Shown in pieces: positions 55,367 through 63,580 of a DNA stretch of 64,000 nt (positions within the stretch are counted from its first letter, which is position 1; the number at the start of each line of letters is the position of its first letter). A program made the translations under genes and the position numbers. Below the pieces are notes generated by a model that saw only the letters and a program-made list of their open reading frames with translations, was not told the origin of the DNA and made no database searches. The DNA comes from Flavobacterium urumqiense (GTDB lineage: Bacteria > Bacteroidota > Bacteroidia > Flavobacteriales > Flavobacteriaceae), in contig NZ_FNVP01000002.1 in the NCBI RefSeq assembly GCF_900108015.1, positions 310,001 to 374,000 of the forward strand, given 5' to 3'.

Positions 55367-56080
55367 ATGTCAAAATTATATATAGTTCCTACGCCAATTG
55401 GCAATCTCGAAGACATGACTTTTCGAGCCATTCGAATTCTTAAAGAAGTTGATTTGATTCTTGCCGAAGATACTCGGACGAGCGGTAAATTACTGAAGCA
55501 TTTCGAAATTGGCACGCACATGTACAGCCATCACATGCACAACGAACACAAAACCATCGAAAATTTAATCTCTCGATTGAAAGCCGGAGAAAATATCGCC
55601 TTAATTTCGGATGCAGGAACACCTGCCATTTCGGACCCTGGCTTTTTATTGACCCGCGCTTGTGTCGAAAATGGAGTTGAGGTGGAATGTTTGCCCGGCG
55701 CCACAGCATTTGTACCAGCCTTAGTGAATAGTGGTTTGCCCAATGATAAATTTGTTTTTGAAGGTTTTCTGCCTGACAAAAAAGGGAAGCAAACCCGTTA
55801 TTTGGCTTTAGCCGAAGAAACGCGCACGATGATTTTGTATGTTTCACCACATAAATTACTAAAAACTTTAACGGAATTTATTACTTATTTTGGAGAAGAG
55901 CGACCGATTTGTGTTTGTAGAGAATTATCAAAATTACACGAAGAAAATGTTCGAGGTACGGTACGAGAAGTTTTGACTCATTTTGAAAAAACAGCTCCAA
56001 GAGGAGAAATTGTTGTGGTTTTAGGCGGTAAACCAATAACAAAAGAACCTAAAAAATCTAAATTCTCACCTGAAGAGTAA
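55367..56080 (+). CDS. rsmI: 16S rRNA (cytidine-1402-2'-O)-methyltransferase
   Basis: A 237-residue SAM-dependent tetrapyrrole-methylase fold protein that methylates C1402 in the ribosomal decoding site. Motifs are PTPIGNLEDMTFRA, EDTRTSGKLL, SDAGTPAISDPG and LPGATAFVPALVNSGLP. Starts normally. It lies 2 bp before the flavin oxidase gene. Confidence 0.96.
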   Translation: MSKLYIVPTPIGNLEDMTFRAIRILKEVDLILAEDTRTSGKLLKHFEIGTHMYSHHMHNEHKTIENLISRLKAGENIALISDAGTPAISDPGFLLTRACVENGVEVECLPGATAFVPALVNSGLPNDKFVFEGFLPDKKGKQTRYLALAEETRTMILYVSPHKLLKTLTEFITYFGEERPICVCRELSKLHEENVRGTVREVLTHFEKTAPRGEIVVVLGGKPITKEPKKSKFSPEE

Positions 56081-56082
56081 GC

Positions 56083-57135
56083 ATGAAAAAGGAAAAAGTT
56101 ATTCTAATTGGAGCTGGACTTTGTGGGCTATACACCGCTTATTTACTTCAAAAAAAAGGAATTGAAGTCCTGTTATTAGAGGCCAATACCCGAATTGGAG
56201 GCCGCATAAAAACGATAACTGGCACAACCGGTGTTACTATGGAAATGGGTGCCACATGGTTTGGAAACCAACATCGCCATCTTTTGGAAGTACTCAATAT
56301 TTTAGAACTCCCCTATTTTAGACAACATACACAAGGTATTTCGTTGTTTGAAACCATGTCTTTTGTACCGCCACAAAAATTTGAAATCTCGGATTCCGAA
56401 GAACCTTCTTTTCGAATCAAGGGCGGGACAGCAAAACTGATTGAAAAATTAATTTCCGAAATTGGGATGCAACATATTAAAACACAAACCAAAATAACTG
56501 CGATAAAAGAGGACAACAATCAATTAATCGTCATAGATGCAGCGGGAAACAGCTATTCTGCAGATAAAGTAATCAGCACTATTCCTCCTAATTTGTTGGT
56601 AAATTCGGTGGTATTTGAACCCAATTTACCCGATGCTTTTATACAGTTAGCCAAGAAAACCCATACTTGGATGGGCGAATCCATAAAATTTTCCGTCGAG
56701 TATACAACTCCTTTTTGGAGACAGAATCACTATTCTGGAACGTTATTTAGCCAAGCAAGTATCATTCAGGAAATGTACGACCACAGCACCGCCGATAATT
56801 CCGGTTTTGCATTGAAAGGATTCCTAAACGGTGGAACCGCAGTCCTGTCCTTGGAAGAACGTAAAGAAAAAGTAATCGCACAACTTACTACTTTTTTTGG
56901 TTTAGAAGCCAACGATTATGTTGCCTATTATGAAAACGTTTGGAGGGAAGAACCCTTAACGTTTCAACCATACGAGCAACTGGTATTGGCGCATCAAAAC
57001 AACGGACATTCTTTATTTAAAAACCCATTGCAGAACGGGAAATTGTACGTTTCGGGGGCAGAAACCGCTACTCAAAATCCAGGTTATATGGACGGAGCTA
57101 TTTTTGCCGCAAAAACTATTGCCGCTCAATTCTAA
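56083..57135 (+). CDS. Flavin amine oxidase-like FAD protein
   Basis: A 350-residue Rossmann-fold flavoprotein of the amine oxidase/protoporphyrinogen oxidase group. FAD binding is by GAGLCG (10-15), Glu33 at the end of the second strand, and the following IGGR. ATWFG and the terminal SGAETATQNPGYMDGAI are family-typical. The substrate is not predictable. It is co-transcribed with rsmI (2 bp) and the HopJ-like gene (13 bp). Confidence 0.85.
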   Translation: MKKEKVILIGAGLCGLYTAYLLQKKGIEVLLLEANTRIGGRIKTITGTTGVTMEMGATWFGNQHRHLLEVLNILELPYFRQHTQGISLFETMSFVPPQKFEISDSEEPSFRIKGGTAKLIEKLISEIGMQHIKTQTKITAIKEDNNQLIVIDAAGNSYSADKVISTIPPNLLVNSVVFEPNLPDAFIQLAKKTHTWMGESIKFSVEYTTPFWRQNHYSGTLFSQASIIQEMYDHSTADNSGFALKGFLNGGTAVLSLEERKEKVIAQLTTFFGLEANDYVAYYENVWREEPLTFQPYEQLVLAHQNNGHSLFKNPLQNGKLYVSGAETATQNPGYMDGAIFAAKTIAAQF

Positions 57136-57148
57136 CAACTTAATAAAT

Positions 57149-57493
57149 ATGACTATAGCAGCTTTTTTAGAAAAATTAAATCAAACTCCTGCAGCAGTAG
57201 CGTTTACCGAAACCATTGCAACAATTGAAGAAAATTACGACTTTACTCCAACGTCATTTGAGAACGGTTTGCAACACAATGCTACAGGAGAAAATTCCGG
57301 TTCTTGCAAATTATTTGCCTTTGCACAATTACAAAACTTAACTGAGGTAGAAACATTAGCTTGTTTTGGAGCATATTATTATGAAGATGTTTTAAAAAAT
57401 CCAAATGGAACAGATCACCAGAATATTCGTAATTTCATGAAAACTGGATGGAACGGAATTCAGTTTGAAGGCGAAGCTTTAGAGTTAAAATAA
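57149..57493 (+). CDS. HopJ-type effector family protein
   Basis: A 114-residue soluble protein matching the HopJ family: FLEKLNQTPAAVAFTETIATIEENYDFTPTSF, then GENSGSCKLFAFAQLQNL and GAYYYEDVLKNPNGTDHQNIRNFM. HopJ was named in Pseudomonas as a type III effector, but it is widespread in free-living bacteria without such systems, and no type III genes are here. A different role is likely. The start at 57149 is preferred over one at 57104 that overlaps the upstream gene. Confidence 0.85.
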   Translation: MTIAAFLEKLNQTPAAVAFTETIATIEENYDFTPTSFENGLQHNATGENSGSCKLFAFAQLQNLTEVETLACFGAYYYEDVLKNPNGTDHQNIRNFMKTGWNGIQFEGEALELK

Positions 57494-57609
57494 AAATAGT
57501 TGAACCACTGATTCTCAATTAAATCGAAAGACATAATTAGCGAATTAGCGGTTATACTTTTTTCGAATTGATAAAATCTTAATTCCAAAATCTAAAATCC
57601 CAAACTAAT

Positions 57610-59298
57610 ATGCGTTGGACCCTCAAATCAGAACCTTCCGAAGATACCGTGAAAAATTTGGCGAAAGCTTTGAATGTGGAAGATTTTGTGGCTACGTTAT
57701 TAGTGCAGCGCGGTATCGAAACATTTGAAGAAGCGAAGGCTTTTTTCAGACCTACATTAGAGCATTTGCACGATCCGTATTTGATGAAAGATATGGAAAA
57801 GGCAGTGGACCGAATTGAAAAAGCGATAGCCAATCAAGAAAACATTCTCGTTTTTGGCGATTATGATGTCGACGGGACAACCGCTGTTTCGTTAGTTTCT
57901 TCCTATTTGAGAACGTATTACCCAAATGTTGCTACTTATATTCCGGATCGTTATGACGAAGGTTATGGAATTTCTTTTAAAGGAATCGACTTCGCCGATG
58001 ATAATGGATTTTCATTAATAATTGCTTTAGATTGTGGTATAAAATCCATTGATCATGTGGCTTACGCCAAAGAGCGAAACATCGATTTTATCATTTGTGA
58101 CCACCACAGGCCCGGTCAATTTTTACCCGAAGCAGTTGCCGTTCTCGACCCAAAACGAGACGATTGTAACTATCCTTATGATGAATTGTGCGGTTGTGGA
58201 ATTGGTTTTAAATTGATTCAGGCTTTAGGTAAAAACAGAAATCAGACTATTGATGATTTAATTCCCTATTTAGATTTAGTGGCTGCCGCGATTGCCGCCG
58301 ACATCGTTCCAATGACCGGTGAAAATAGGGTTTTGGCTTATTTTGGTTTACAAGTCATCAACTCCGAACCAAGACCAGGAATCAAAGCTTTAATCCATCA
58401 AGTAAAAAAACAAACTTTAGATATTACCGATGTTGTTTTCATCATCGCACCAAGAATTAATGCTGCCGGCAGAATAAAACATGGTAATCATGCCGTGGAA
58501 CTATTAACCGAATTTGATTTTGAGCAGGCCCAACAATTTGCTTCCGAAATTGAGGCCTATAATTCAGAGCGAAAGGATTTAGATAAATTAATTACTAAAG
58601 AAGCGCTGCAGCAAATAGTAGAAAATCAGGAAAAAGAACGATTTACTTCTGTAGTTTTCCAAGAGGATTGGCACAAAGGCGTGATTGGGATTGTCGCTTC
58701 CCGATTAATAGAAACCTATTATCGTCCGACTTTAGTTTTTACTAAAAGCGGTGATAGATATGCAGCTTCGGCACGTTCTGTAAAAGGATTTGATGTCTAT
58801 AATGCACTCGAAGCCTGTTCTGAACATTTGGAACAATTTGGTGGTCACATGTATGCCGCCGGAATGACTTTAAAAGAAGAAAACTACCAACTATTCAAAG
58901 ACGCCTTCGAAAAAGAGGTGGAGAGAACTATCCATCCTGATATGCTGACACCAGAAATTTCGGTAGACGCCGAAATTAATTTTGTAGACATCACCGCCAA
59001 ATTGACACGGATTTTAAAACAATTTGAGCCTTTTGGGCCACAAAATATGACCCCCATTTTCCTGAGCAAAAATGTAAAAGACACCGGTTACGGAAAACCG
59101 ATGGGACAAGAAGAAGAACATTTAAGACTTTTTGTAAAACAAAACAACTCTGAAGGTATTGCTGCTATTGGTTTTGGTTTAGGCGATAAATTCGATTTGA
59201 CTACCAACCAAAAAACATTTGATGCCGTGTACTGCATTGATGAAAATGAATGGAACGGAAAAGTAAGTTTGCAATTACGATTAAGAGACATTAAATAA
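57610..59298 (+). CDS. recJ: Single-stranded-DNA-specific exonuclease RecJ
   Basis: A 562-residue DHH-family 5'-3' exonuclease for recombination and mismatch repair. FGDYDVDGTTA and CDHHRPG carry metal-binding residues; the DHHA1 domain contains ARSVKGFDVYNALEAC and GGHMYAAGM, and the OB domain follows. Typical length. It is 14 bp before the MFS gene. Confidence 0.95.
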   Translation: MRWTLKSEPSEDTVKNLAKALNVEDFVATLLVQRGIETFEEAKAFFRPTLEHLHDPYLMKDMEKAVDRIEKAIANQENILVFGDYDVDGTTAVSLVSSYLRTYYPNVATYIPDRYDEGYGISFKGIDFADDNGFSLIIALDCGIKSIDHVAYAKERNIDFIICDHHRPGQFLPEAVAVLDPKRDDCNYPYDELCGCGIGFKLIQALGKNRNQTIDDLIPYLDLVAAAIAADIVPMTGENRVLAYFGLQVINSEPRPGIKALIHQVKKQTLDITDVVFIIAPRINAAGRIKHGNHAVELLTEFDFEQAQQFASEIEAYNSERKDLDKLITKEALQQIVENQEKERFTSVVFQEDWHKGVIGIVASRLIETYYRPTLVFTKSGDRYAASARSVKGFDVYNALEACSEHLEQFGGHMYAAGMTLKEENYQLFKDAFEKEVERTIHPDMLTPEISVDAEINFVDITAKLTRILKQFEPFGPQNMTPIFLSKNVKDTGYGKPMGQEEEHLRLFVKQNNSEGIAAIGFGLGDKFDLTTNQKTFDAVYCIDENEWNGKVSLQLRLRDIK

Positions 59299-59312
59299 TT
59301 TAGGTTACTGAA

Positions 59313-60584
59313 ATGAAGAAAACACACGATCCATACGCAGCCTTGCGTTATAAAGAATTCAATACCTTTTTATTACTGCGATTCGCGATGGTTTTTGCCT
59401 GGTCCATGCAGTTTATTGTTATAGAATGGCAAGTATATAGTTTGACCAAAAATCCGCTTTCATTAGGAATTATTGGATTAATGGAAGTAATACCTGCCGT
59501 TGCAATGGCTTTATTTGCAGGACATATTGTAGATCAAAAGGAAAAAAAAGGACTTCTTTTTAAGTGTATTTTAGGGTTTTCAGTAATCAGTTTGGGGTTG
59601 TTTTTGTTAACATGGCCGCCAATTGTAAGCGGATATTCTACAAAAGCGATTTTGTACGGTATCTATTTTATGGTTTTTCTGGGAGGAATTGTACGTTCCT
59701 TTCTTGGTCCAACCATATTTTCGCTTTTATCCTTAATTGTTCCTAAAAAAGTATATCCAAACGCTGCTACATGGAGCAGTTCGGTTTGGCAAATAGGTTC
59801 TGTTTTAGGACCTGCAGTAGCGGGATTTTCTATTACTTTGATTGGCGTTCACTGGTCGATGTGTTCCGTTTTTGCCTGTTCTGTATTTTCATTAATCGCT
59901 TTATCTCAAATTGCCGCAAAGCCTATTTTGAATCCAAAAATTGGCGAACCCATTATGGATAGTTTGAAAGAAGGTGTGAAGTTCGTTTTCAATAACAAAA
60001 CCATTTTGGGCGCATTATCATTAGATATGGTGGCGGTTCTTTTTGGTGGAGCCGTTGCGCTGTTGCCTATTTTTGCCCAAGATATTTTAAAAGTTGGTCC
60101 CGAAGGCTTTGGTGTGTTGAGAGCTGCTCCAGCTGTTGGTTCTTTTTTAATACTGATTGTTTCAGCTTATGTTCCTATGAATAAAAATGCGGGAATGAAG
60201 CTATTATCAGCCATTTTTGCCTTTGGACTTTGTATAATTGTTTTTGGACTTTCCACTATTTTTTGGTTATCTGTACTAGCACTATTTTTTAGTGGTGTTG
60301 TCGATGGAATTTCCGTGGTGATACGTCAGACTATTTTGCAATTGAAAACACCGGATCACATGCGAGGCCGAGTTTCGGCAGTGAATTCAATATTTGTAGG
60401 TTCTTCCAATGAGTTGGGTGCTTTTGAAAGTGGACTGACAGCAAAACTAATGGGAACGGTAACTTCAGTTGTTTTTGGCGGAAGCATGACGCTACTAATT
60501 GTACTTGGAACAGGAATATTCTCGCCAGGCTTTAGAAAACTGGACTTGCAAAAGGATATTGAGGAGCATGAAAAGGGCGAGTAG
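59313..60584 (+). CDS. MFS transporter (MFS_3 / enterobactin-exporter-like type)
   Basis: A 423-residue protein with twelve hydrophobic segments. The first loop contains AGHIVDQKEKKGLLFKC, the MFS motif A equivalent (GxxxDrxgrr). RGRVSAVNSIFVGSSNELGAFESG is the second-half signature of the TMEM/EntS-like MFS_3 group. Likely exports a small molecule. The gene is linked to recJ; cargo unknown. Confidence 0.85.
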   Translation: MKKTHDPYAALRYKEFNTFLLLRFAMVFAWSMQFIVIEWQVYSLTKNPLSLGIIGLMEVIPAVAMALFAGHIVDQKEKKGLLFKCILGFSVISLGLFLLTWPPIVSGYSTKAILYGIYFMVFLGGIVRSFLGPTIFSLLSLIVPKKVYPNAATWSSSVWQIGSVLGPAVAGFSITLIGVHWSMCSVFACSVFSLIALSQIAAKPILNPKIGEPIMDSLKEGVKFVFNNKTILGALSLDMVAVLFGGAVALLPIFAQDILKVGPEGFGVLRAAPAVGSFLILIVSAYVPMNKNAGMKLLSAIFAFGLCIIVFGLSTIFWLSVLALFFSGVVDGISVVIRQTILQLKTPDHMRGRVSAVNSIFVGSSNELGAFESGLTAKLMGTVTSVVFGGSMTLLIVLGTGIFSPGFRKLDLQKDIEEHEKGE

Positions 60585-60683
60585 AAAATAGATTTTTTCT
60601 AAAAGAAAACTTCATATAACCATTCGCTAAAATAATGTTAGAATTTCTTCCCAATTTTTTTGGTCACTTTTTTAAATTTTTTT

Positions 60684-60702
60684 ATTTAGAATAAATCTAA
60701 AT
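60684..60702. promoter_or_regulatory. Palindromic operator overlapping the promoter of the Cys-rich gene
   Basis: ATTTAGA-N5-TCTAAAT is a perfect inverted repeat. It lies 6 bp upstream of the -7 element (60709-60716), covering the place of the -33 box. A repressor bound here would block transcription; the palindrome is of the Fur/DtxR metalloregulator type. The regulator is inferred. Confidence 0.55.
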
Positions 60703-60708
60703 AATTGC

Positions 60709-60716
60709 TATATTTG
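60709..60716 (+). promoter_or_regulatory. -7 element of the Cys-rich gene
   Basis: TATATTTG, exact TAnnTTTG match, 17 bp before the ATG at 60734. Confidence 0.6.
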
Positions 60717-60733
60717 TTTCAAATAAATCTTAA

Positions 60734-61090
60734 ATGAAAGAAATAAAACAAATATATTACAATGATTCAGGAACTTCTTTTTACTGGAAAAAAGAAGATG
60801 AAGTGGTATCAGATAAAGTACAGTTGATTTTTAGAGAAACAGGATTTTATTTTACCAAACACGAACTCCAAGTATTTAATTGTTGTATTGAGGAAAGCAT
60901 CAAATTAAATAAATGCTGCGACAATTGTGAACTTAAAATCAAATGCCACAAATTTTTGCTAAAAACTCCCTGCTCCCAAATTGATTTGGCTGTTTCAATG
61001 GAAGAATTAAATTCGGTAAAAGACTTGGTAGATGGAACTTTGTTTAAAATAAATTTGGAGGATTATTTGTTTGGAGTGGGAATGAATTAA
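60734..61090 (+). CDS. Small Cys-rich protein behind a metalloregulator-like operator
   Basis: A 118-residue protein, no signal peptide. Seven cysteines lie in the middle: Cys50-Cys51, Cys61-Cys62, Cys65, Cys71, Cys80 (pattern CCxxC-x5-C). The C-terminal region is FLLKTPCSQIDLAVSMEELNSVKDL. Its layout reminds me of a Bacteroidota domain of unknown function (DUF6686), tentatively. A metal or Fe-S cluster-binding role is inference from cysteines and the operator. Its stop overlaps the stop of the converging lpxH gene by 4 bp. Confidence 0.6.
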   Translation: MKEIKQIYYNDSGTSFYWKKEDEVVSDKVQLIFRETGFYFTKHELQVFNCCIEESIKLNKCCDNCELKIKCHKFLLKTPCSQIDLAVSMEELNSVKDLVDGTLFKINLEDYLFGVGMN

Positions 61091-61845
61091 TTACCATACT
61101 TTTTGATTTCGAAATTCTCACCATCAAAAACACCATAGGTAAAATACGTAATCCAGTCACCCAGATTCACATATTCGGAATTTTCTCCTACAGTTATTTT
61201 CATAGGTAAATGACGGTGACCAAAAACAAGATAATTGTAGTGTTTAGTTTCCAGTTTTCTTTTAGAATAGAGAATCAACCATTCATTGTCTTCACCAAGA
61301 AAGGTCACATCTTCATCGCCAGAAATCAGTTTGTTTTTTACCGAAAGATATTGTGCCAGTCCTACTCCAATATCTGGATGAAGCCATCTAAAAAGCCATT
61401 TTGAAAATGGATTTGTAAATACTTTTTTCATTCGTTTGTAACCCATGTCGCCAGGACCCTTTCCGTCACCATGCCCTACTAAAAATGTTTTATCTCCAAA
61501 AGTATATTCTTGATTGTCGTGATACACCGGAATATTTAGCTCTTTCTGAAAATAGCCTTCCATCCATAAATCGTGATTTCCCACGAAGAAATATATAGGA
61601 ATTCCGCTGTCTCGGATTTCGGCGAGTTTCCCCAGAACTCGAACAAACCCTTTTGGGACTACTGTTTTGTATTCAAACCAAAAATCAAATAAATCGCCTA
61701 ATAAAAAAATAGCTTCTGCATCTTTTTTTACCTCATCAAGCCAAGCTACAAATTTTTTTTCTCTTGGAAAACTCAATTCAGGAGTCGGGGCTCCAAAATG
61801 TTGATCAGAGGCGAAATATATTTTTTTGTTGTTCGGTAATTGCAT
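61087..61845 (-). CDS. lpxH: UDP-2,3-diacylglucosamine diphosphatase
   Basis: A 252-residue calcineurin-fold metallophosphatase in lipid A synthesis that releases UMP from UDP-2,3-diacylglucosamine. The metal sites are DQH (14-16), GDLFDFW, GNHDLWMEG, HGDG and GHRH. A longer start at 61893 overlaps queD; the ATG at 61845 gives the normal MQLPNNKKIYFASDQH start. It lies 4 bp after queD. Confidence 0.93.
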   Translation of the reverse strand: MQLPNNKKIYFASDQHFGAPTPELSFPREKKFVAWLDEVKKDAEAIFLLGDLFDFWFEYKTVVPKGFVRVLGKLAEIRDSGIPIYFFVGNHDLWMEGYFQKELNIPVYHDNQEYTFGDKTFLVGHGDGKGPGDMGYKRMKKVFTNPFSKWLFRWLHPDIGVGLAQYLSVKNKLISGDEDVTFLGEDNEWLILYSKRKLETKHYNYLVFGHRHLPMKITVGENSEYVNLGDWITYFTYGVFDGENFEIKKYGN

Positions 61846-61849
61846 CAAG

Positions 61850-62314
61850 TTAAAGTATGGATTTGAAATTATCACTCGCATACCATTCTGCAAAAGATGA
61901 ATCTGTTTCTTGCAGTTTCAAGGAAAAAAGTTTAATTCCTTCTGGCAGTCTTCCAATGATTCTTTGAGAAAAATCGACAACCATATTCTCGCTTGTTGGC
62001 TGATAATTTACCAAAATAACATGATGACCGCGGCTTATTAATTCGTTTGCTAATTCAATGTGAGGTGTAGTTTCATTAAAAACCGTTGCATGGTCAAATT
62101 GATCCACAATTTCCTCTTTTACAATTTTTTTCAAATCTGTAAAATCGATTACCATTCCAAACTTAACATTATTTCTATCCGTGATTGGGGTCCCGATTAC
62201 GGTTACTGATAATTTATAACTGTGCCCATGAACATTTTTACATTTCCCATCATAGCCATATAAGGCATGACCGGTTTCGAAACTAAATTGTTTTGTAATT
62301 CTGATATTGCTCAT
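61850..62314 (-). CDS. queD: 6-carboxy-5,6,7,8-tetrahydropterin synthase family
   Basis: A 154-residue T-fold enzyme. The zinc histidines are His16, His29 and His31 (FETGHALYGYDGKC, NVHGHSY), and the nucleophile Cys25 is in place. In bacteria without biopterin this enzyme starts queuosine synthesis (QueD); a 6-pyruvoyltetrahydropterin synthase activity cannot be excluded. It precedes lpxH, with which it is transcribed. Confidence 0.9.
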   Translation of the reverse strand: MSNIRITKQFSFETGHALYGYDGKCKNVHGHSYKLSVTVIGTPITDRNNVKFGMVIDFTDLKKIVKEEIVDQFDHATVFNETTPHIELANELISRGHHVILVNYQPTSENMVVDFSQRIIGRLPEGIKLFSLKLQETDSSFAEWYASDNFKSIL

Positions 62315-62348
62315 CGGATTTTATTTTGATTGCAAATTTAGTGAATAA

Positions 62349-62522
62349 TTAACCGTTTTTGTCTCTTTTTTTTGCACTGGAATACATCCAGTAAGCCAAT
62401 CCGATTAAAATTACAAAGGGCACAAAAGACCCGATTATTACGCCGGTCTGATAACTGCTATCGGTTGCGTTTTTTAGTTTTTCTGCAATATTTACCTGTT
62501 GAACAAGTTTTATGATTGTCAT
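62349..62522 (-). CDS. 57-residue single-pass membrane protein
   Basis: A short ORF found by direct reading: MTIIKLVQQVNIAEKLKN..., a membrane helix (VIIGSFVPFVILIGLAYWMY, about 28-47), and a positively charged tail SSAKKRDKNG. The start is 6 bp after the stop of the enoyl-CoA hydratase gene, so it is the second gene of that operon. The topology is N-out by the positive-inside rule. No family recognised. Confidence 0.6.
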   Translation of the reverse strand: MTIIKLVQQVNIAEKLKNATDSSYQTGVIIGSFVPFVILIGLAYWMYSSAKKRDKNG

Positions 62523-62528
62523 TTTAAT

Positions 62529-63296
62529 TTATTTTTTAAATTGTGTTAATGCCTTTTTCGAATAGTCAGAAAGTACTAATTTTCCGGTGATTGCGGCACG
62601 TTCTAACAATAACGTTTCCCAATGAGCTGTTCCTTCCCATAGAACTTTTTTCATCTCGATTAAAGCTTCCGGATTGTAACTGGCTAATTTGGAACAGAAA
62701 TTTTCTAATGCAGCATCAAGATCATCTATATTTTCAAAAGTATCGGCATACAATCCTTTCTCTTTTGCCCAATCAGCTGATTTCCATTTATGAGCTGCCA
62801 AAGTCATTTCTGCCAGTGCCGTTTTTCCTATTTTTCTTGAAACGGAAGGTTCTATAACAAATGGACCGATACCGATTGCCAATTCAGATAATTTTATAGA
62901 AGCATCAATCGTAGCAAATACATAATCACAAGCCGACGCAATTCCTACACCACCACCAACTGCTTTACCGTGAACACGACCTACAATTAATTTCTTACAG
63001 TTTCGCATGGCATTGATTAAATGGGCAAATCCGGAAAAGAATTTTGTTCCTTCTTCCAGATTTGAAACCGCCAAGAGTTCATCAAATGAAGCACCTGCAC
63101 AAAAAGCACCGACACCTTCACTTCGCATTATAATAAGGGAAACATCCGGATTATCGCTTAAACTATTGAATGCATTTGTTACCCGATCCAATAATTCCCG
63201 TGGAAAAGAATTGCTGGCAGGATGCCCAAATTCGACAGTAGCTATTTTGTCATCAATTGTTGTAATCAGTGAACCAGTTGGATTTTGTGTTATCAT
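62529..63296 (-). CDS. Enoyl-CoA hydratase/isomerase family protein
   Basis: A 255-residue crotonase-fold protein. The two oxyanion-hole segments are AFCAGASFDELLA (65-76) and HGKAVGGGVGIASACDYVFA (109-128). The usual glutamates at the hydratase positions are not obvious, so a related isomerase or lyase reaction is possible. Candidates include methylglutaconyl-CoA hydratase-like enzymes of leucine breakdown. It heads a two-gene operon with the small membrane protein. Confidence 0.88.
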   Translation of the reverse strand: MITQNPTGSLITTIDDKIATVEFGHPASNSFPRELLDRVTNAFNSLSDNPDVSLIIMRSEGVGAFCAGASFDELLAVSNLEEGTKFFSGFAHLINAMRNCKKLIVGRVHGKAVGGGVGIASACDYVFATIDASIKLSELAIGIGPFVIEPSVSRKIGKTALAEMTLAAHKWKSADWAKEKGLYADTFENIDDLDAALENFCSKLASYNPEALIEMKKVLWEGTAHWETLLLERAAITGKLVLSDYSKKALTQFKK

Positions 63297-63381
63297 AGCA
63301 GCTATTTTGATGTAAAGTTAAAAAATAATAGAGGATGCTTTTGCTTTTTTTTCGAATAGAATGGATTTGCTTTTTTGAAAT

Positions 63382-63413
63382 TTGCTTTTTACTCTATTAA
63401 TATGTTATATTTG
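63382..63413 (+). promoter_or_regulatory. Promoter of tRNA-Ala
   Basis: TTG (63382-63384), 21 bp spacer, TATATTTG (63406-63413). It matches TTG-N17-23-TAnnTTTG, 11 bp before the tRNA. Confidence 0.65.
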
Positions 63414-63424
63414 CGATCTAGTTT

Positions 63425-63498
63425 GGGGGATTAGCTCATTTGGCTAGAGTGCTTGCCTGGCAGGCAAGAGGTGATCGGTTCGAATCCGATATTCTCCA
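63425..63498 (+). tRNA. tRNA-Ala (anticodon GGC)
   Basis: A complete 74-nt cloverleaf. Acceptor GGGGGAT/ATTCTCC, D-stem GCTC/GAGT, anticodon stem CTTGC/GCAAG with loop CTGGCAG (anticodon GGC, codons GCC/GCT), T-stem ATCGG/CCGAT with loop TTCGAAT. The alanine identity pair G3-U70 is present, and the discriminator is A73. The CCA end is not encoded. Confidence 0.97.
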
Positions 63499-63500
63499 CA

Positions 63501-63542
63501 AAAAAACCGTAAATTCTTTTAGTTAAGTATTTACGGTTTTTT
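63501..63542. terminator. Terminator between tRNA-Ala and mtgA
   Basis: Arms AAAAAACCGTAAAT and ATTTACGGTTTTTT (with flexible loop); A/T-runs on both sides serve both converging genes. Confidence 0.9.
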
Positions 63543-63580
63543 GTTTTTATAATATTAAGAAAGATTGGAACAAAACTGAC

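Noticed and set aside
57149..57493. Type III secretion effector locus
   Set aside because: HopJ-type protein stands alone without secretion genes or chaperones; the name reflects the family only.
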